Numbered from the stretch's first letter, positions 36,374 through 45,497 are shown. The stretch: DNA of 64,000 nucleotides from Paenirhizobium selenitireducens ATCC BAA-1503 (GCF_000518785.1 NZ_KI912495.1:212257-276256), one strand, 5' to 3'. Notes: a model not told the origin generated them from the sequence alone. Made by a program: numbers and translations.

Positions 36374-36428
36374 CTCTTTAGCCATTTGTTTAACGTGGCT
36401 GCAAGCCGACCGGCCAAATCACCACGGG
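36374..36428 (-). promoter_or_regulatory. SAM-II riboswitch aptamer upstream of metZ
   Basis: The minus strand reads CGTGGTGATTTGG, then GGCTTGCAGCCACGTTAAA, then AAATGGCTAAAGA. These are the conserved segments of the SAM-II (metA motif) aptamer: P1 CGTGG/CCACG, the TTGCAGCC core, and the pseudoknot GATTTG.../...GCTAAAG region. SAM-II elements are typical of alphaproteobacterial methionine genes. Binding of SAM should favour the terminator that follows. Confidence 0.93.
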
Positions 36429-36509
36429 ATAAGCTTGCCATACGCCCATCGCGGGCTTGCGTCAATTCCTCGACTTTGGTTTTGTCGGCCCCAAACAGGA
36501 AGACGCAAG

Positions 36510-37607
36510 ATGACCAGGACCACGGGCATTCTCTCCGACAGCGCCATCGGCACGCTCTTCGGCGAAGGCCGGCTGATGAGCGAGATGATGCTCGATCATG
36601 ACCAGATCCAGCCGGCCAGCCTCGACCTTCGCCTGGGCGCAAAGGCCCTGCGCGTGCGTGCGAGCTTCATGCCGGGGCGCGCCCACACCGTCGCCGACAA
36701 GCTCGAACGGCTGACCCTGCACGAGATCGACCTGGAAAACGGCGCCGTGCTGGAGACCGGCTGCGTCTATATCGTCCCCCTGATGGAGAGCCTCGACCTG
36801 CCGGCCGCAATGTCGGCATCGGCCAATCCGAAGAGCTCGACCGGCCGCCTCGACATCTTCACCCGCGTCATGGTCGACTATGCCCAGGAATTCGACAAGA
36901 TCCCGGCCGGCTACAAGGGGCCGCTCTATCTGGAGATTTCCCCGCGCACCTTCCCGGTGATCGTTAGGCGCGGCTCGCGCCTGTCGCAGATCCGCTTCCG
37001 CGTCGGTCAGGCGCTGCTCGGCGAGCGGGAACTGCTTGACCTGCATGCGGCGGAGACTCTTGTCGCCAGCGAAGCGCCGAACGTCTCGGGCGGCGGGATC
37101 GCGCTGTCGATCGACCTGAAGGGCACCGGCGAGCACGGCCTGATCGGCTATCGCGGCAAGCACCATACCGGCGTGATCGACGTCGACAAGAAGGCCGCGC
37201 ATGACGTGCTTGACTTCTGGGAGCCGCTCTACAGCCGCGGCGCCGACGAGCTCATCCTCGATCCGGATGAATTCTACATCCTCGTCTCCAATGAGGCGGT
37301 GCATGTCCCGCCGCTCTATGCCGCTGAGATGACGCCCTATGACCCGCTGGTCGGCGAGTTCCGCGTGCACTATGCCGGCTTCTTCGATCCCGGTTTCGGC
37401 CATGCCGCCGCCGGCGGCTCGGGAAGCCGCGCCGTGCTCGAAGTGCGCAGCCACGAAGTGCCCTTCATCCTCGAGCATGGCCAGGTGATCGGCCGTCTCG
37501 TCTACGAACACATGCAGGAGCGCCCTGAAGGTCTCTACGGCTCCGGCCTCGGCTCCAACTACCAGGCTCAGGGCCTGAAGCTGTCCAAGCATTTCCGCCT
37601 CGGCTGA
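36510..37607 (+). CDS. dcd: dCTP deaminase, long two-domain alphaproteobacterial type (Dcd)
   Basis: The 365-residue protein deaminates dCTP to dUTP for thymidylate synthesis. The N-terminal part has QIQPASLDLRLG and SANPKSSTGRLDIFTRVM, the dCTP-deaminase/dUTPase trimer motifs; the C-terminal part repeats the fold (GYRGKHHTGVIDVDKKAAHD). It is about twice the 193 residues of E. coli Dcd, as is usual in rhizobia. The ATG at 36510 follows AGGAAGA. It diverges from metZ. Confidence 0.9.
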   Translation: MTRTTGILSDSAIGTLFGEGRLMSEMMLDHDQIQPASLDLRLGAKALRVRASFMPGRAHTVADKLERLTLHEIDLENGAVLETGCVYIVPLMESLDLPAAMSASANPKSSTGRLDIFTRVMVDYAQEFDKIPAGYKGPLYLEISPRTFPVIVRRGSRLSQIRFRVGQALLGERELLDLHAAETLVASEAPNVSGGGIALSIDLKGTGEHGLIGYRGKHHTGVIDVDKKAAHDVLDFWEPLYSRGADELILDPDEFYILVSNEAVHVPPLYAAEMTPYDPLVGEFRVHYAGFFDPGFGHAAAGGSGSRAVLEVRSHEVPFILEHGQVIGRLVYEHMQERPEGLYGSGLGSNYQAQGLKLSKHFRLG

Positions 37608-37674
37608 TCGGCGCCCGCGCAGGTCGGTTTCGCCCTTGACAGCGCGTCGCATCTGTTGGAACTGTGCGGGCCGC

Positions 37675-37748
37675 GCGGGTGTAGCTCAATGGTAGAGCAG
37701 CAGCTTCCCAAGCTGAATACGAGGGTTCGATTCCCTTCACCCGCTCCA
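37675..37748 (+). tRNA. tRNA-Gly (anticodon CCC)
   Basis: A complete cloverleaf: acceptor GCGGGTG/CACCCGC, D arm GCTC/GAGC, anticodon loop TTCCCAA (anticodon CCC, reads GGG), T arm with GGTTCGATTCC, and encoded CCA at 37746-37748. A TTGACA at 37636-37641 is a plausible -35. Confidence 0.97.
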
Positions 37749-37776
37749 GCCTCCTCCGATCCTCAAGACCGCCCGC

Positions 37777-39087
37777 TCACCGCGCCACGCTATTTCTCCG
37801 ACGTCTGGCTTCGAGCAGCAGCAGGCCCGCGAGCGTCAGCACGGTAAAACCGGCGCCTCCGAGGAACGTGCCGGTCGGGCCGGTGGCGTCCCACAGCAGT
37901 CCGGCGATGACACTGGCCGCCAGCAATGCGACGCCGGTCACGAGGTTGAACATGCCGAAGGCCGTGCCGCGCAGCTCCGCCGGCGCCGTGTCGGCGACGA
38001 GGGTCGCGAGCAGCCCCTGGGTGAAGCCCATGTGCAGGCCCCAGAGCGCCGCCCCGAGCGCAAGACCGGCGAGACCCGAAGAAAAGGCGAGCACCAGGTC
38101 GGCAGCGAGCAACAGCATAAGGCCGGCGACGAGCAGTCTCGTCCGGCTCATCTTGTCCGAAAGCGCGCCGACCGGATAGGCGGAGAGGAAATAGGCGGCA
38201 TTCATCACCACCATGACAGCCGGGACGAAGGCGAGCGACAGGCCGATATCCTGGCCCTTGAGGACGAGGAAGGCTTCGCTGAAACGGGCGAGCGTGAAGG
38301 CCGACGCGACCGCCACCACCCCCCAATAGCTGGTGCTGAGCCGCCGAAGTTCGCGGCGGCTGAGCGGCATGCGCACCTTGCGCACCGGCGCCTCCCGCTT
38401 CGGCTCCTTTACCGCAACAATGATCAGCCCGGCCGAGATGAAGGCGGGAATGACGGCGATCCAGAAGACGAGGGTGAAATCATTGCTGAGCGCCCACATG
38501 AAAACGATGGCCAGCAGTGGGCCGAGAAGGGCGCCAAGCGTGTCCAGCGATTGCCTGAGCCCGAAGCTCGCGCCGCGCAGCTCCGGTGGCGAAATGTCGG
38601 CGACCAGCGCGTCGCGCGGCGCGCCGCGGATGCCCTTGCCGATGCGATCGACGAAGCGGGCGGCGATCAGCCAGGCGACGCTCGGCGCGAGCGGGAAGAT
38701 CGGTTTGGTGAGCGCTGCGAGCCCGTAGCCGAGGGCGGCCAGCAGCTTTCGTTTTCCCAGCCAGTCACTGAGCGCACCGGAAAACACCTTGGTGATCGCC
38801 GCGGTTGCCTCGGCGATCCCCTCGATGATGCCGACGGTCAGCGTCGACGTGCCGAGCACCGTCACCAGGTAGAGCGGCAGCACGGCGTGGATCATTTCGG
38901 AGGAAATATCCATGAACAGCGAGACGAATCCGATCGCCCATATGGCGCCCGGGAGCCTGCGCCAGGTGGCTGTCGCGCCCGCGTCTCGTGTCTTCGGCAA
39001 ACCGGCGTCTCCTGATGATAGAGCCCAGACCGCACCGGGCGAAATCGTTTCCGGTCCGCTGAAGCCAATCAGTGCGCGCTCGCTCAT
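37777..39087 (-). CDS. MFS transporter
   Basis: The 436-residue protein has twelve predicted membrane helices. MFS loop motifs are seen in SGALSDWLGKRKLL (helices 2-3) and VGALSDKMSRTRLL (8-9), and helix 5 carries ARFVDRIGKGIRGAPRDALVAD, a form common in a subgroup of drug/sugar exporters. Substrate unknown. It begins 6 bases after the upstream glycosyltransferase stop, so the two are co-transcribed. Confidence 0.9.
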   Translation of the reverse strand: MSERALIGFSGPETISPGAVWALSSGDAGLPKTRDAGATATWRRLPGAIWAIGFVSLFMDISSEMIHAVLPLYLVTVLGTSTLTVGIIEGIAEATAAITKVFSGALSDWLGKRKLLAALGYGLAALTKPIFPLAPSVAWLIAARFVDRIGKGIRGAPRDALVADISPPELRGASFGLRQSLDTLGALLGPLLAIVFMWALSNDFTLVFWIAVIPAFISAGLIIVAVKEPKREAPVRKVRMPLSRRELRRLSTSYWGVVAVASAFTLARFSEAFLVLKGQDIGLSLAFVPAVMVVMNAAYFLSAYPVGALSDKMSRTRLLVAGLMLLLAADLVLAFSSGLAGLALGAALWGLHMGFTQGLLATLVADTAPAELRGTAFGMFNLVTGVALLAASVIAGLLWDATGPTGTFLGGAGFTVLTLAGLLLLEARRRRNSVAR

Positions 39088-39093
39088 TTCCAG

Positions 39094-41124
39094 TCAAGAC
39101 GGTTGGCAGGCAGGATCACAGGGCTCTTTGACCAGAACGGCTCCGGCTTGCATCTGCGTTTGCGCCTTCTCGGACGGCCCGGTGGTCTGGCGCGGCTGAT
39201 GCGGCGTCTTGTTCCAGAAGAAGGGCTTGCAGCGCAGTTCGACCACCGCCTTCCAGGCCGCCAGCGAGGTCATCATCCAGTAGAGCGGTACGCCCATCCA
39301 GCGGTTGCCGACGAGTTTCCTTTCGTGCGCCGTCATCGTCGTCGTGCCGAGCGTCACGAAGGCCGCGTAGCTGCCGAGAATGTTGGTGACGTCGATGATG
39401 AACAGGATCGCCTCGAACGGGCCGATCGTCTCGGCCGGCTTCTGCAGCATGGCGACCGCCGATGTGGCGATGAAGACCAGGATGAGCGGATGGCTGAGCG
39501 CCGAGATCAGCATGCCGCCGATCAGCAGCTGGAAGGTGGCGAAGGCGGCGAAGCCCATTTCGTCGATCGTCCGGGCCGGATCGCGCATCAGCACCAGCCA
39601 TGTCTGCAGCCAGCCCTTGAACCAGCGGGTCCGCTGGCCGAGCCAGACGGCGCCTGTCGTCGGCGCATCCTCCAGCGTCTGCCGGCGGATCGTTCCCGAT
39701 CGATAGCCGAGCCGATAGAGCCGCATGCCGAGATCGGCGTCTTCCGTGACGTTGAACGGATCCCAACCGCCGACTGCCCTCAGCAGACCTGCGCGGAAAT
39801 GATTGGACGTGCCGCCAAGGGGCAGCGGCATGCGATAGCGTGCCAGGATCGGCAGCATGCGGCGAAACAGGGCGGCATATTCGAGCGCAAACAGCGCGCT
39901 GGTCCAGGACTGGCGCATATTGGCGATCACCAACGGCGCCTGCAGGCAGGCGACATCGGCAGGTGCGGCGCGAAACGTATGGTAGGCTTCCGTCAACTGA
40001 CCAGGATGCGGCCGGTCCTCGGCATCGAAGATCGCCACATAGTCCCCGCGCACGCCGGAGAGCGCATAGCTCAGCGCCTTCGGCTTGGTGCGCGGCGCCA
40101 TCGGCGGCACCTCGACGATCTCGAAATGCCGGGGCGGATCAAGGGCCCGGATCGCCGAAAGCGTCGCCGTATCGTCGGCCTCGCAGACCAGCTTGATGTC
40201 GAGCCGGGCGCGCGGCCAGTCGAGCCGCTCGAGCGCGCCGATCAGTTGGGCCACGACTTCGGCCTCGCGGTAGAGCGCCACCATCACCGTGTAGATGGGT
40301 AGGGTCTCTTCCGCCGCAGCGACCGCTGGCGCGGCTGGCCTTTGCCTCGCGCCTTTGGAGCGTTGGCCATGCCCCAGGGCGGCCATACGCAGACACAGCG
40401 CCGCGAGATAGAGCAGGGATAGCGTGAGATGCAGGACGGCGACGGCGATCCCCGGTGCGCCCAAGAGCAGCGCAAACACGCCGCTCGTCATCGCGCCCGC
40501 CCAGAAGCCCTGCCGTCCGGTCAGCACCGTGCGGGCCGAAAAGTCCGGGCGCTCCTCGAACAGCGCGTCGATGGTCGCCTTCACCCGCCGTTCCGCCCCC
40601 GCCTGCCAGGCGGCACGCCGGATCGACGAAGCGGAGGCGATGGCAAGCGACTGGCGAAGCCCGGGATGCCGTTCGAGACTGGCGAGCAGGTGGTCGATGC
40701 GCCGCGCCTCGGGGGCGATCACGGTGACCGGCGGACGCGTCTTGTCGTAGAGGCGCACCGAGCAGGGCCTTTTGAGCTGGCTGTCCAGCCCCTTGCCGTC
40801 GACAACGGCGCCGTCCGGGATGGCGTCGAGAAAGGGCAGGCCTGCAAGCCGCGCCAGCGCCCCATAGTAGGCTTCTTCCTGCACATGGCCGCTTGCCAGC
40901 ACTTCCTGTTCTATCGTCGTGCCGTGCGTCGCGGCGCACCTTGCCATGCGGGCGATGAACGGTTTGGAAAATCCGAGCGATTTCATCACCAGCGCTTCGT
41001 CGCGTAGCGCCGATAAGGCCGTTCCGTCCGCGGCTCTTTCCCCGGGGACAGGCGCTTGATGCGATGCAGCACTGGCACCCCCGGCGGTCGCTCTTGCGCG
41101 GCCGCCATATTCCCCGATTTGCAT
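39094..41124 (-). CDS. Membrane glycosyltransferase family 2 with an N-terminal MshEN-like region
   Basis: The 676-residue protein has an N-terminal soluble region (about 40-130) resembling the N domain of type II secretion ATPases (ALARLAGLPFLDAIP), two membrane helices near 206-246, a processive GT-A domain and further helices (about 515-620). Catalytic motifs are present: EADD (316-319), DAED (367-370), TED (460-462) and QRTRW (497-501). This is the cellulose-synthase-like layout for beta-glycan synthesis. The sugar and product are unknown. The far N-terminus is not conserved-looking, so the start may be later. Confidence 0.88.
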   Translation of the reverse strand: MQIGEYGGRARATAGGASAASHQAPVPGERAADGTALSALRDEALVMKSLGFSKPFIARMARCAATHGTTIEQEVLASGHVQEEAYYGALARLAGLPFLDAIPDGAVVDGKGLDSQLKRPCSVRLYDKTRPPVTVIAPEARRIDHLLASLERHPGLRQSLAIASASSIRRAAWQAGAERRVKATIDALFEERPDFSARTVLTGRQGFWAGAMTSGVFALLLGAPGIAVAVLHLTLSLLYLAALCLRMAALGHGQRSKGARQRPAAPAVAAAEETLPIYTVMVALYREAEVVAQLIGALERLDWPRARLDIKLVCEADDTATLSAIRALDPPRHFEIVEVPPMAPRTKPKALSYALSGVRGDYVAIFDAEDRPHPGQLTEAYHTFRAAPADVACLQAPLVIANMRQSWTSALFALEYAALFRRMLPILARYRMPLPLGGTSNHFRAGLLRAVGGWDPFNVTEDADLGMRLYRLGYRSGTIRRQTLEDAPTTGAVWLGQRTRWFKGWLQTWLVLMRDPARTIDEMGFAAFATFQLLIGGMLISALSHPLILVFIATSAVAMLQKPAETIGPFEAILFIIDVTNILGSYAAFVTLGTTTMTAHERKLVGNRWMGVPLYWMMTSLAAWKAVVELRCKPFFWNKTPHQPRQTTGPSEKAQTQMQAGAVLVKEPCDPACQPS

Positions 41125-41183
41125 GACTCTGTTACACCGTCATCGGGTGATGACGCCCCAGCTGTCCCCGGAAATGGATCATA

Positions 41184-42059
41184 ATGATACGCATGGTAGT
41201 TTCATCCCTGCATTTTCAGGGGTTGCGCTTTTTAGTTGTAGTGGCGTGCGCGATTCTTGCGGCCCTGCCGCTGTCGCACCCGTCGCGGGCGGGGGATCTG
41301 CCGGTGCTGTTCGATGCTCGCGAGCGCCTGCCGCGCCCCGACCTGTCCAGCGTGCTGCGCGTGCGGTTCCTGACGACGACCGATTTTCCGCCCTTCAATT
41401 TCGCCGACCAGACGGGCAGGCTCGCCGGCTTTCACATCGATCTGGCGCGCGCCATCTGTGCGGAACTCGGCATCGAGGCAAAATGCCAGATCCAGGCGCT
41501 GCCCTATGGCGAGCTCGAGGCGGCCCTCGCTGCCGGACAGGGCGAGGCGGTGCTGGCCGGCATGGCGGTCAGCGACAACCTGCGCGCCCGCTTTTCCTTC
41601 ACCCGGCCCTATCTGCTGCTGCCGGCGCGTTTTGCCCGCAACAAGGCGGTGGAGCTTGGCGGTGAGGATGCCGACACGCTGTTCGGCCATCGTGTGGGTG
41701 TCGTCAGCGGCACGGCGCACGAGGCCATGCTGAAGGCGTTTTTTCCCGACATCCGGGCGGTCGGCTTTCCGGATCGGGAAAAGATGCTGGAGGAACTGAA
41801 GGCGAAGAAGATCGACGCCGTGTTCGCCGATTCGCTGCAGCTGTCCTTCTGGACGGCTGGTGATGCCGCGGGCAATTGCTGCGCGCTCTTCGGTCAGGCC
41901 TATGTCTCGGAGCGCTTTCTGGGGGAGGGGCTGACGATCATGCTCCGCCGCGACGATCCCGTGCTCGCCGCCGCCTTCGACAGCGCACTGGCGGCCTTGT
42001 CGCGAAACGGCCGGCTGCAGGAAATCTATCTGCGCTATTTTCCCTACGGCCTGTTCTGA
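41184..42059 (+). CDS. Periplasmic amino-acid-type solute-binding protein
   Basis: The 291-residue protein has a signal peptide ending near HPSRAGD and a family-3 extracellular binding domain: TTTDFPPFNFADQTGRLAGFHIDLA, then VLAGMAVSDNLRARFSFTRPYLL. Ligand class is amino acids or a similar small molecule. No ABC permease is adjacent, so it may be an orphan or act in sensing. It is divergent from the glycosyltransferase gene; ATG codons at 41184 and 41193 are both possible. Confidence 0.85.
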   Translation: MIRMVVSSLHFQGLRFLVVVACAILAALPLSHPSRAGDLPVLFDARERLPRPDLSSVLRVRFLTTTDFPPFNFADQTGRLAGFHIDLARAICAELGIEAKCQIQALPYGELEAALAAGQGEAVLAGMAVSDNLRARFSFTRPYLLLPARFARNKAVELGGEDADTLFGHRVGVVSGTAHEAMLKAFFPDIRAVGFPDREKMLEELKAKKIDAVFADSLQLSFWTAGDAAGNCCALFGQAYVSERFLGEGLTIMLRRDDPVLAAAFDSALAALSRNGRLQEIYLRYFPYGLF

Positions 42060-42100
42060 GGCGCGACGCGATCCTTCGGTTCCACTGCCAGCGCTTCAGG

Positions 42101-42129
42101 CGGCATCCCCGGCAAGGGCGGGGATGCCG
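42101..42129. terminator. Hairpin between convergent genes
   Basis: A 10-base inverted repeat (CGGCATCCCC and GGGGATGCCG) with a 9-base loop separates the binding-protein gene from the oppositely oriented TerB-like gene. No T tract is present. Confidence 0.55.
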
Positions 42130-42138
42130 CGTCGCTGG

Positions 42139-42552
42139 TCACATGGGGCGGTAGCGGGCAATCGCGCTGTGCTCGATCGCCGCGCAGGTCAGTTTGTCGA
42201 GGTCAAGCCGGTCGCGCAGCAATTGCAGAAACCGGATCTCCTCGGGCTTCACCGCCATGTCGACCGCCATGACCTCGACGGCCAGCGCATAGACGGTGTC
42301 GTAGGACCGTGCCGGCACGGCGTCGCGGATGACTTCGAGTGCGATATCGAGGCCCTCGGGGCCAGCCAGGATATCGGCGCAGCGCTGAGAAACCGCGATC
42401 AGCCCGTCCTTGTCGAAGCCGTCGAAGACCGGCAGCAGGTCGATCAGCTGGCCGATGCGGCGCAACTCCTTGTCGTTCATCGAATTGTCGACGGCAGAAG
42501 CCATCACCATGACGAAGATCAGGGCGTCGTGCGGCGTTACGGGCGTTGTCAT
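42139..42552 (-). CDS. TerB-like (tellurite resistance/DjlA-type) protein
   Basis: The 137-residue helical protein matches the TerB fold: two repeats with acidic motifs, VMASAVDNSMNDKELRRIGQL and VYALAVEVMAVDMAVKPEE. TerB domains bind divalent metal and are found in many stress systems. No other ter gene is nearby, so a tellurite role is not implied. It is followed upstream by the SNase-like gene on the same strand. Confidence 0.8.
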   Translation of the reverse strand: MTTPVTPHDALIFVMVMASAVDNSMNDKELRRIGQLIDLLPVFDGFDKDGLIAVSQRCADILAGPEGLDIALEVIRDAVPARSYDTVYALAVEVMAVDMAVKPEEIRFLQLLRDRLDLDKLTCAAIEHSAIARYRPM

Positions 42553-42623
42553 CTGTCGGGCATTCCTCGTTGTTTTCCGGGAGAGTAGGGTTTGCCGGCT
42601 CCGCTTTCAAGCCGGGCTTTGGC

Positions 42624-43394
42624 TCACCGCTGATCGTCGCCGAAAAGCCCACGCCGCTCGGTGCGCGCCTTGTCCGTGAGTGCGACAAGCGGCGAGCCCG
42701 CCGGTGCCTCGGCCCAGCCGTTCTCGGCGAGCCATGTGGCGATGTCGAGTTCGCCCACACGGCAGCGGGCCTCGATCATGCCCTCCCATTCGGCGCTGTC
42801 GGTGTCGCAGGAAATGGTGCGGTTGCGCAGGAACAGCCGCTGCTGGGTGCGCGCCACCATGCCGCACGGCCAGTCACCGCCCTTCGATGTCGGGCACATG
42901 CGCATCCGATCAGTGGTGGCGATATCGGCGATCTTGAGGTTTCTCGGGCCAAACGCGATCAGCCCGGCCTCGACCGATTCCGGCCGAGGCAAGAGCACGA
43001 CCTTCACCCGCTCGGTTTTGGGCTGAATGGTCTCAAGCGGCGCACGCGGTTCGATACGCTCGAGCTTTTCGGGCGCAGCGGCGAGCGGCGAGGCAAAGAG
43101 TTCGGGATTGACCGGCCGCACGCCGGCACCTTCCCCAGCCGCATCCGGCGCGGCTTGCTCGCCTGTCTGCGGGGCCGCCTCGACTGGGATCTCCGGGGCG
43201 CCGTCGGCCGATGCCGGGGACTGCTCCGCCGTGGCATCCGCCGGCGCATTCGGCTCGGCCCATTCGGTCGGCATGTCCTCGATCTCGAAGCCCGCTGCTT
43301 CCTCCTTTCCGACATTGCGGCCGGCAGCCGTCAGCAAGACGGCCCAAAGGGCTAAGCCGGCGACGCCGACGACGATGGTACCGAAAGGACGCAT
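42624..43394 (-). CDS. Secreted/anchored SNase-like (thermonuclease family) protein, probably inactive
   Basis: The 256-residue protein has an N-terminal membrane anchor, a long Ala/Pro/Glu-rich stretch (about 35-125), and a C-terminal OB-fold region like staphylococcal nuclease (PCGMVARTQQRLFLRNRTISC, then ARCRVGELDIATWLAENGWAEA). I cannot see the full Arg-Glu-Arg catalytic set, so it may be a binding relic. It is co-directional with the S24 regulator 12 bases away. Confidence 0.7.
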   Translation of the reverse strand: MRPFGTIVVGVAGLALWAVLLTAAGRNVGKEEAAGFEIEDMPTEWAEPNAPADATAEQSPASADGAPEIPVEAAPQTGEQAAPDAAGEGAGVRPVNPELFASPLAAAPEKLERIEPRAPLETIQPKTERVKVVLLPRPESVEAGLIAFGPRNLKIADIATTDRMRMCPTSKGGDWPCGMVARTQQRLFLRNRTISCDTDSAEWEGMIEARCRVGELDIATWLAENGWAEAPAGSPLVALTDKARTERRGLFGDDQR

Positions 43395-43406
43395 AGGCCG
43401 ATTTTC

Positions 43407-44069
43407 CTACTGGCTGGCCCAGATGATCCGCGCGATCCACTCGACATCCGTCATGTCGAGGTTGCGGTTCGGATGCTCCGGGTTGAGCGATATCAGTTCG
43501 ATGGTTTTGGCCGACTGGCGCGCCAGGACCTTGGCCATGACCTCGCCTTCACGGGTCTTGACCACCACGCGGTCGCCGCGTCTGACCTGGGCGCCCGGCT
43601 CGACGATCAGCACGTCGCCGTCGCGATAGAGCGGCTTCATGCTGTCGCCCTGGACCTCCAGCGCGTAGACGCCGGACTTGCGGGCCGGCGAGGCGGGGAA
43701 TTCGACCACGTCCCATCCCTGGCCTGCCGGAAATCCGCCGTCGTCGAAGAAGCCGCCGGCGCCCGCCTGGGCAAAGCCGAGCAGGGGGATCGATCCGGCC
43801 TGCGGCGGAAACGCGCCGTTCGGCACCGCGCCGCCCGCCTCCGGCAGGATGAAGCCCATGAACTGGTCGATGCCGGTTCCGGTCGCCTCGAGCACCTTGG
43901 AAATGGACTCGGTCGAAGGCCAGCGCATGCGCCCGTCCGGGCCGGTCCGCTTCGACTTGTTGAACGATGTCGGGTCGAGGCCCGCCCGCCGCGCCAGACC
44001 CGACGTCGTCAGCTGGTGGCTTTCGGCGAGCCTGTCGATCGCGGCCCAGATCTTGTCATGCGAAAGCAT
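43407..44069 (-). CDS. HTH/peptidase S24 family (LexA-like) regulator
   Basis: The 220-residue protein has an N-terminal helix-turn-helix (about 16-65, TTSGLARRAGLDPTSFNKSK) and a C-terminal S24 domain with the Ser143 nucleophile in VQGDSMKPLYRDGDV and Lys180 in EVMAKVL. It resembles CI/PrtR-type repressors, which cleave themselves on RecA activation. No prophage genes are around. An Ala-Gly cleavage site may lie in FAQAGAGGF. Confidence 0.88.
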   Translation of the reverse strand: MLSHDKIWAAIDRLAESHQLTTSGLARRAGLDPTSFNKSKRTGPDGRMRWPSTESISKVLEATGTGIDQFMGFILPEAGGAVPNGAFPPQAGSIPLLGFAQAGAGGFFDDGGFPAGQGWDVVEFPASPARKSGVYALEVQGDSMKPLYRDGDVLIVEPGAQVRRGDRVVVKTREGEVMAKVLARQSAKTIELISLNPEHPNRNLDMTDVEWIARIIWASQ

Positions 44070-44214
44070 CGTCGCTCATGCTCCAGGGCCGGCTGCGACG
44101 GCAACGAAATGCCTTGCCCCGGCGAGATACCGGAACTTTAGCCAATGCAGGTTGTCCAGTAAAGGCGAAAAGGAATAAAATCCTCCTCGCAGGAGCGCTT
44201 GACGCGTCCTTTCG

Positions 44215-44862
44215 TCAGGCGACCATGGCCATGTTGATCTTGCCGAGCTGGATGACGGCCTGGGTGCGGCTGTCGACCTTGAGCTTCAGCAGGATGGCCG
44301 AGACATGGGCCTTGATGGTGGCTTCCGACACGCCGAGCTCATAGGCGATCTGCTTGTTGAGCAGGCCTTCGCCGAGCATGCCGAGCACGCGGCTCTGCTG
44401 CGGGGTGAGCGTCCTCAGGCGGCTGATCAGGTCGGCGACGTCGGGATCCTGTTCCTGGCCGCCCTGGTAGAATTTCGGTGTCCAGATGTCGCCCTCCAGC
44501 ACGGACTGGATGGCGGCGCGGATGTCCTCGATGCCGGACGACTTGGAGATGAAGCCGGAGGCGCCGAGTTCGAGCGCGCGGCGAATGGTGGTGGGGTCGT
44601 CGCTGGCCGAGACTATGACGATCGGCAGGCTGGCGAATTCGGCTCTGAGCGACATCAGACCGGAAAAGCCGGACACGCCCGGCATGGACAGGTCGAGCAT
44701 CATCAGTTCAGCGTCGGAATGGGTGGCTGCCGCCTTGCGGGCGGCTTCGAAATCACCCGCTTCGATAATCGTCTGTTCTCCGTCAATGCCGCTGACGGCC
44801 TGACGCAAGGCGCCGCGGAAGAGCGGATGATCGTCTGCAATGATGAAGGTCGATGCCGTCAT
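44215..44862 (-). CDS. LuxR/NarL-type response regulator
   Basis: The 215-residue protein has a receiver (Asp57 in MMLDLSMPG, acidic pocket ADDH) and a C-terminal LuxR helix-turn-helix (LTPQQSRVLGMLGEGLLNKQIAYELGVSE, in parts). No kinase gene is adjacent, so it is an orphan. The ATG at 44862 is preceded by GGAGGGG; a TTG at 44880 would add six residues. Targets are unknown. Confidence 0.92.
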   Translation of the reverse strand: MTASTFIIADDHPLFRGALRQAVSGIDGEQTIIEAGDFEAARKAAATHSDAELMMLDLSMPGVSGFSGLMSLRAEFASLPIVIVSASDDPTTIRRALELGASGFISKSSGIEDIRAAIQSVLEGDIWTPKFYQGGQEQDPDVADLISRLRTLTPQQSRVLGMLGEGLLNKQIAYELGVSEATIKAHVSAILLKLKVDSRTQAVIQLGKINMAMVA

Positions 44863-44951
44863 GTCGGAGCCCCCTCCCAAGAGCGATGTCTTGTACGCCG
44901 CGTCCGCGGCTCTTCATCTATTTAGCGATTAGTGGGAATATATACAATAGT

Positions 44952-45380
44952 CTATGTTTTGTCGGGCGTTCCGCCTTCTTCCTGTTGCTTGAACTCTTCC
45001 ACCAGACCGAAGAAGCTGCGCATGAAGCGTTCCATGATGCCGATCGAGCGCTCGACCTCTTCGTCGCTCGGCAGGGGCTCGGCATTCGCCAGTGGGCGGC
45101 CGGTGGAGAGGCTTTTCTCCAGCGCCTCCACGCGTTTTTCCAGGCGGGCAAGGTCTTCCTCGTAGGCGGCGCGCTCGTCGGCGGCCATGCGGCAGGTGAG
45201 CGTTCCGTCATTCTCCTGGCAAAGCGTCAGCGCGCCGGTCTTGCGGTCGAGGCGAACGAAGCCGCCGTCGGTCTTCTCCAGCGCGAAGCGCGCCACATCG
45301 GTGTCCTCGGCCAGGGCCGGTGCTGCGAGGCCGGTTGCGATCATGAGGAAAAGGGTCGTTGGCATGGGCATCGGGCGCAT
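44952..45380 (-). CDS. Secreted coiled-coil protein of unknown function
   Basis: The 142-residue protein has a signal peptide ending in APALAED, then a short region with two Cys (LTLCQENDGTLTC) and a coiled coil (ERAAYEEDLARLEKRVEALEKS, in parts). The C-terminal part is acidic and polar (FFGLVEEFKQQEEGG). No family is recognised. The ATG at 45380 has GAGGAG upstream; the frame to 45440 is the leader. Confidence 0.7.
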   Translation of the reverse strand: MRPMPMPTTLFLMIATGLAAPALAEDTDVARFALEKTDGGFVRLDRKTGALTLCQENDGTLTCRMAADERAAYEEDLARLEKRVEALEKSLSTGRPLANAEPLPSDEEVERSIGIMERFMRSFFGLVEEFKQQEEGGTPDKT

Positions 45381-45497
45381 CGGCGATCTCCTCGAATTCG
45401 TCACGGATGGCTCGTCCGCCGGTATAACAAGCGTGGACAAGCCGGTCGGTTTGCGGCAAACCGCCAGCGGAAACGCCGCTGACGGAAGGACAAGCCC

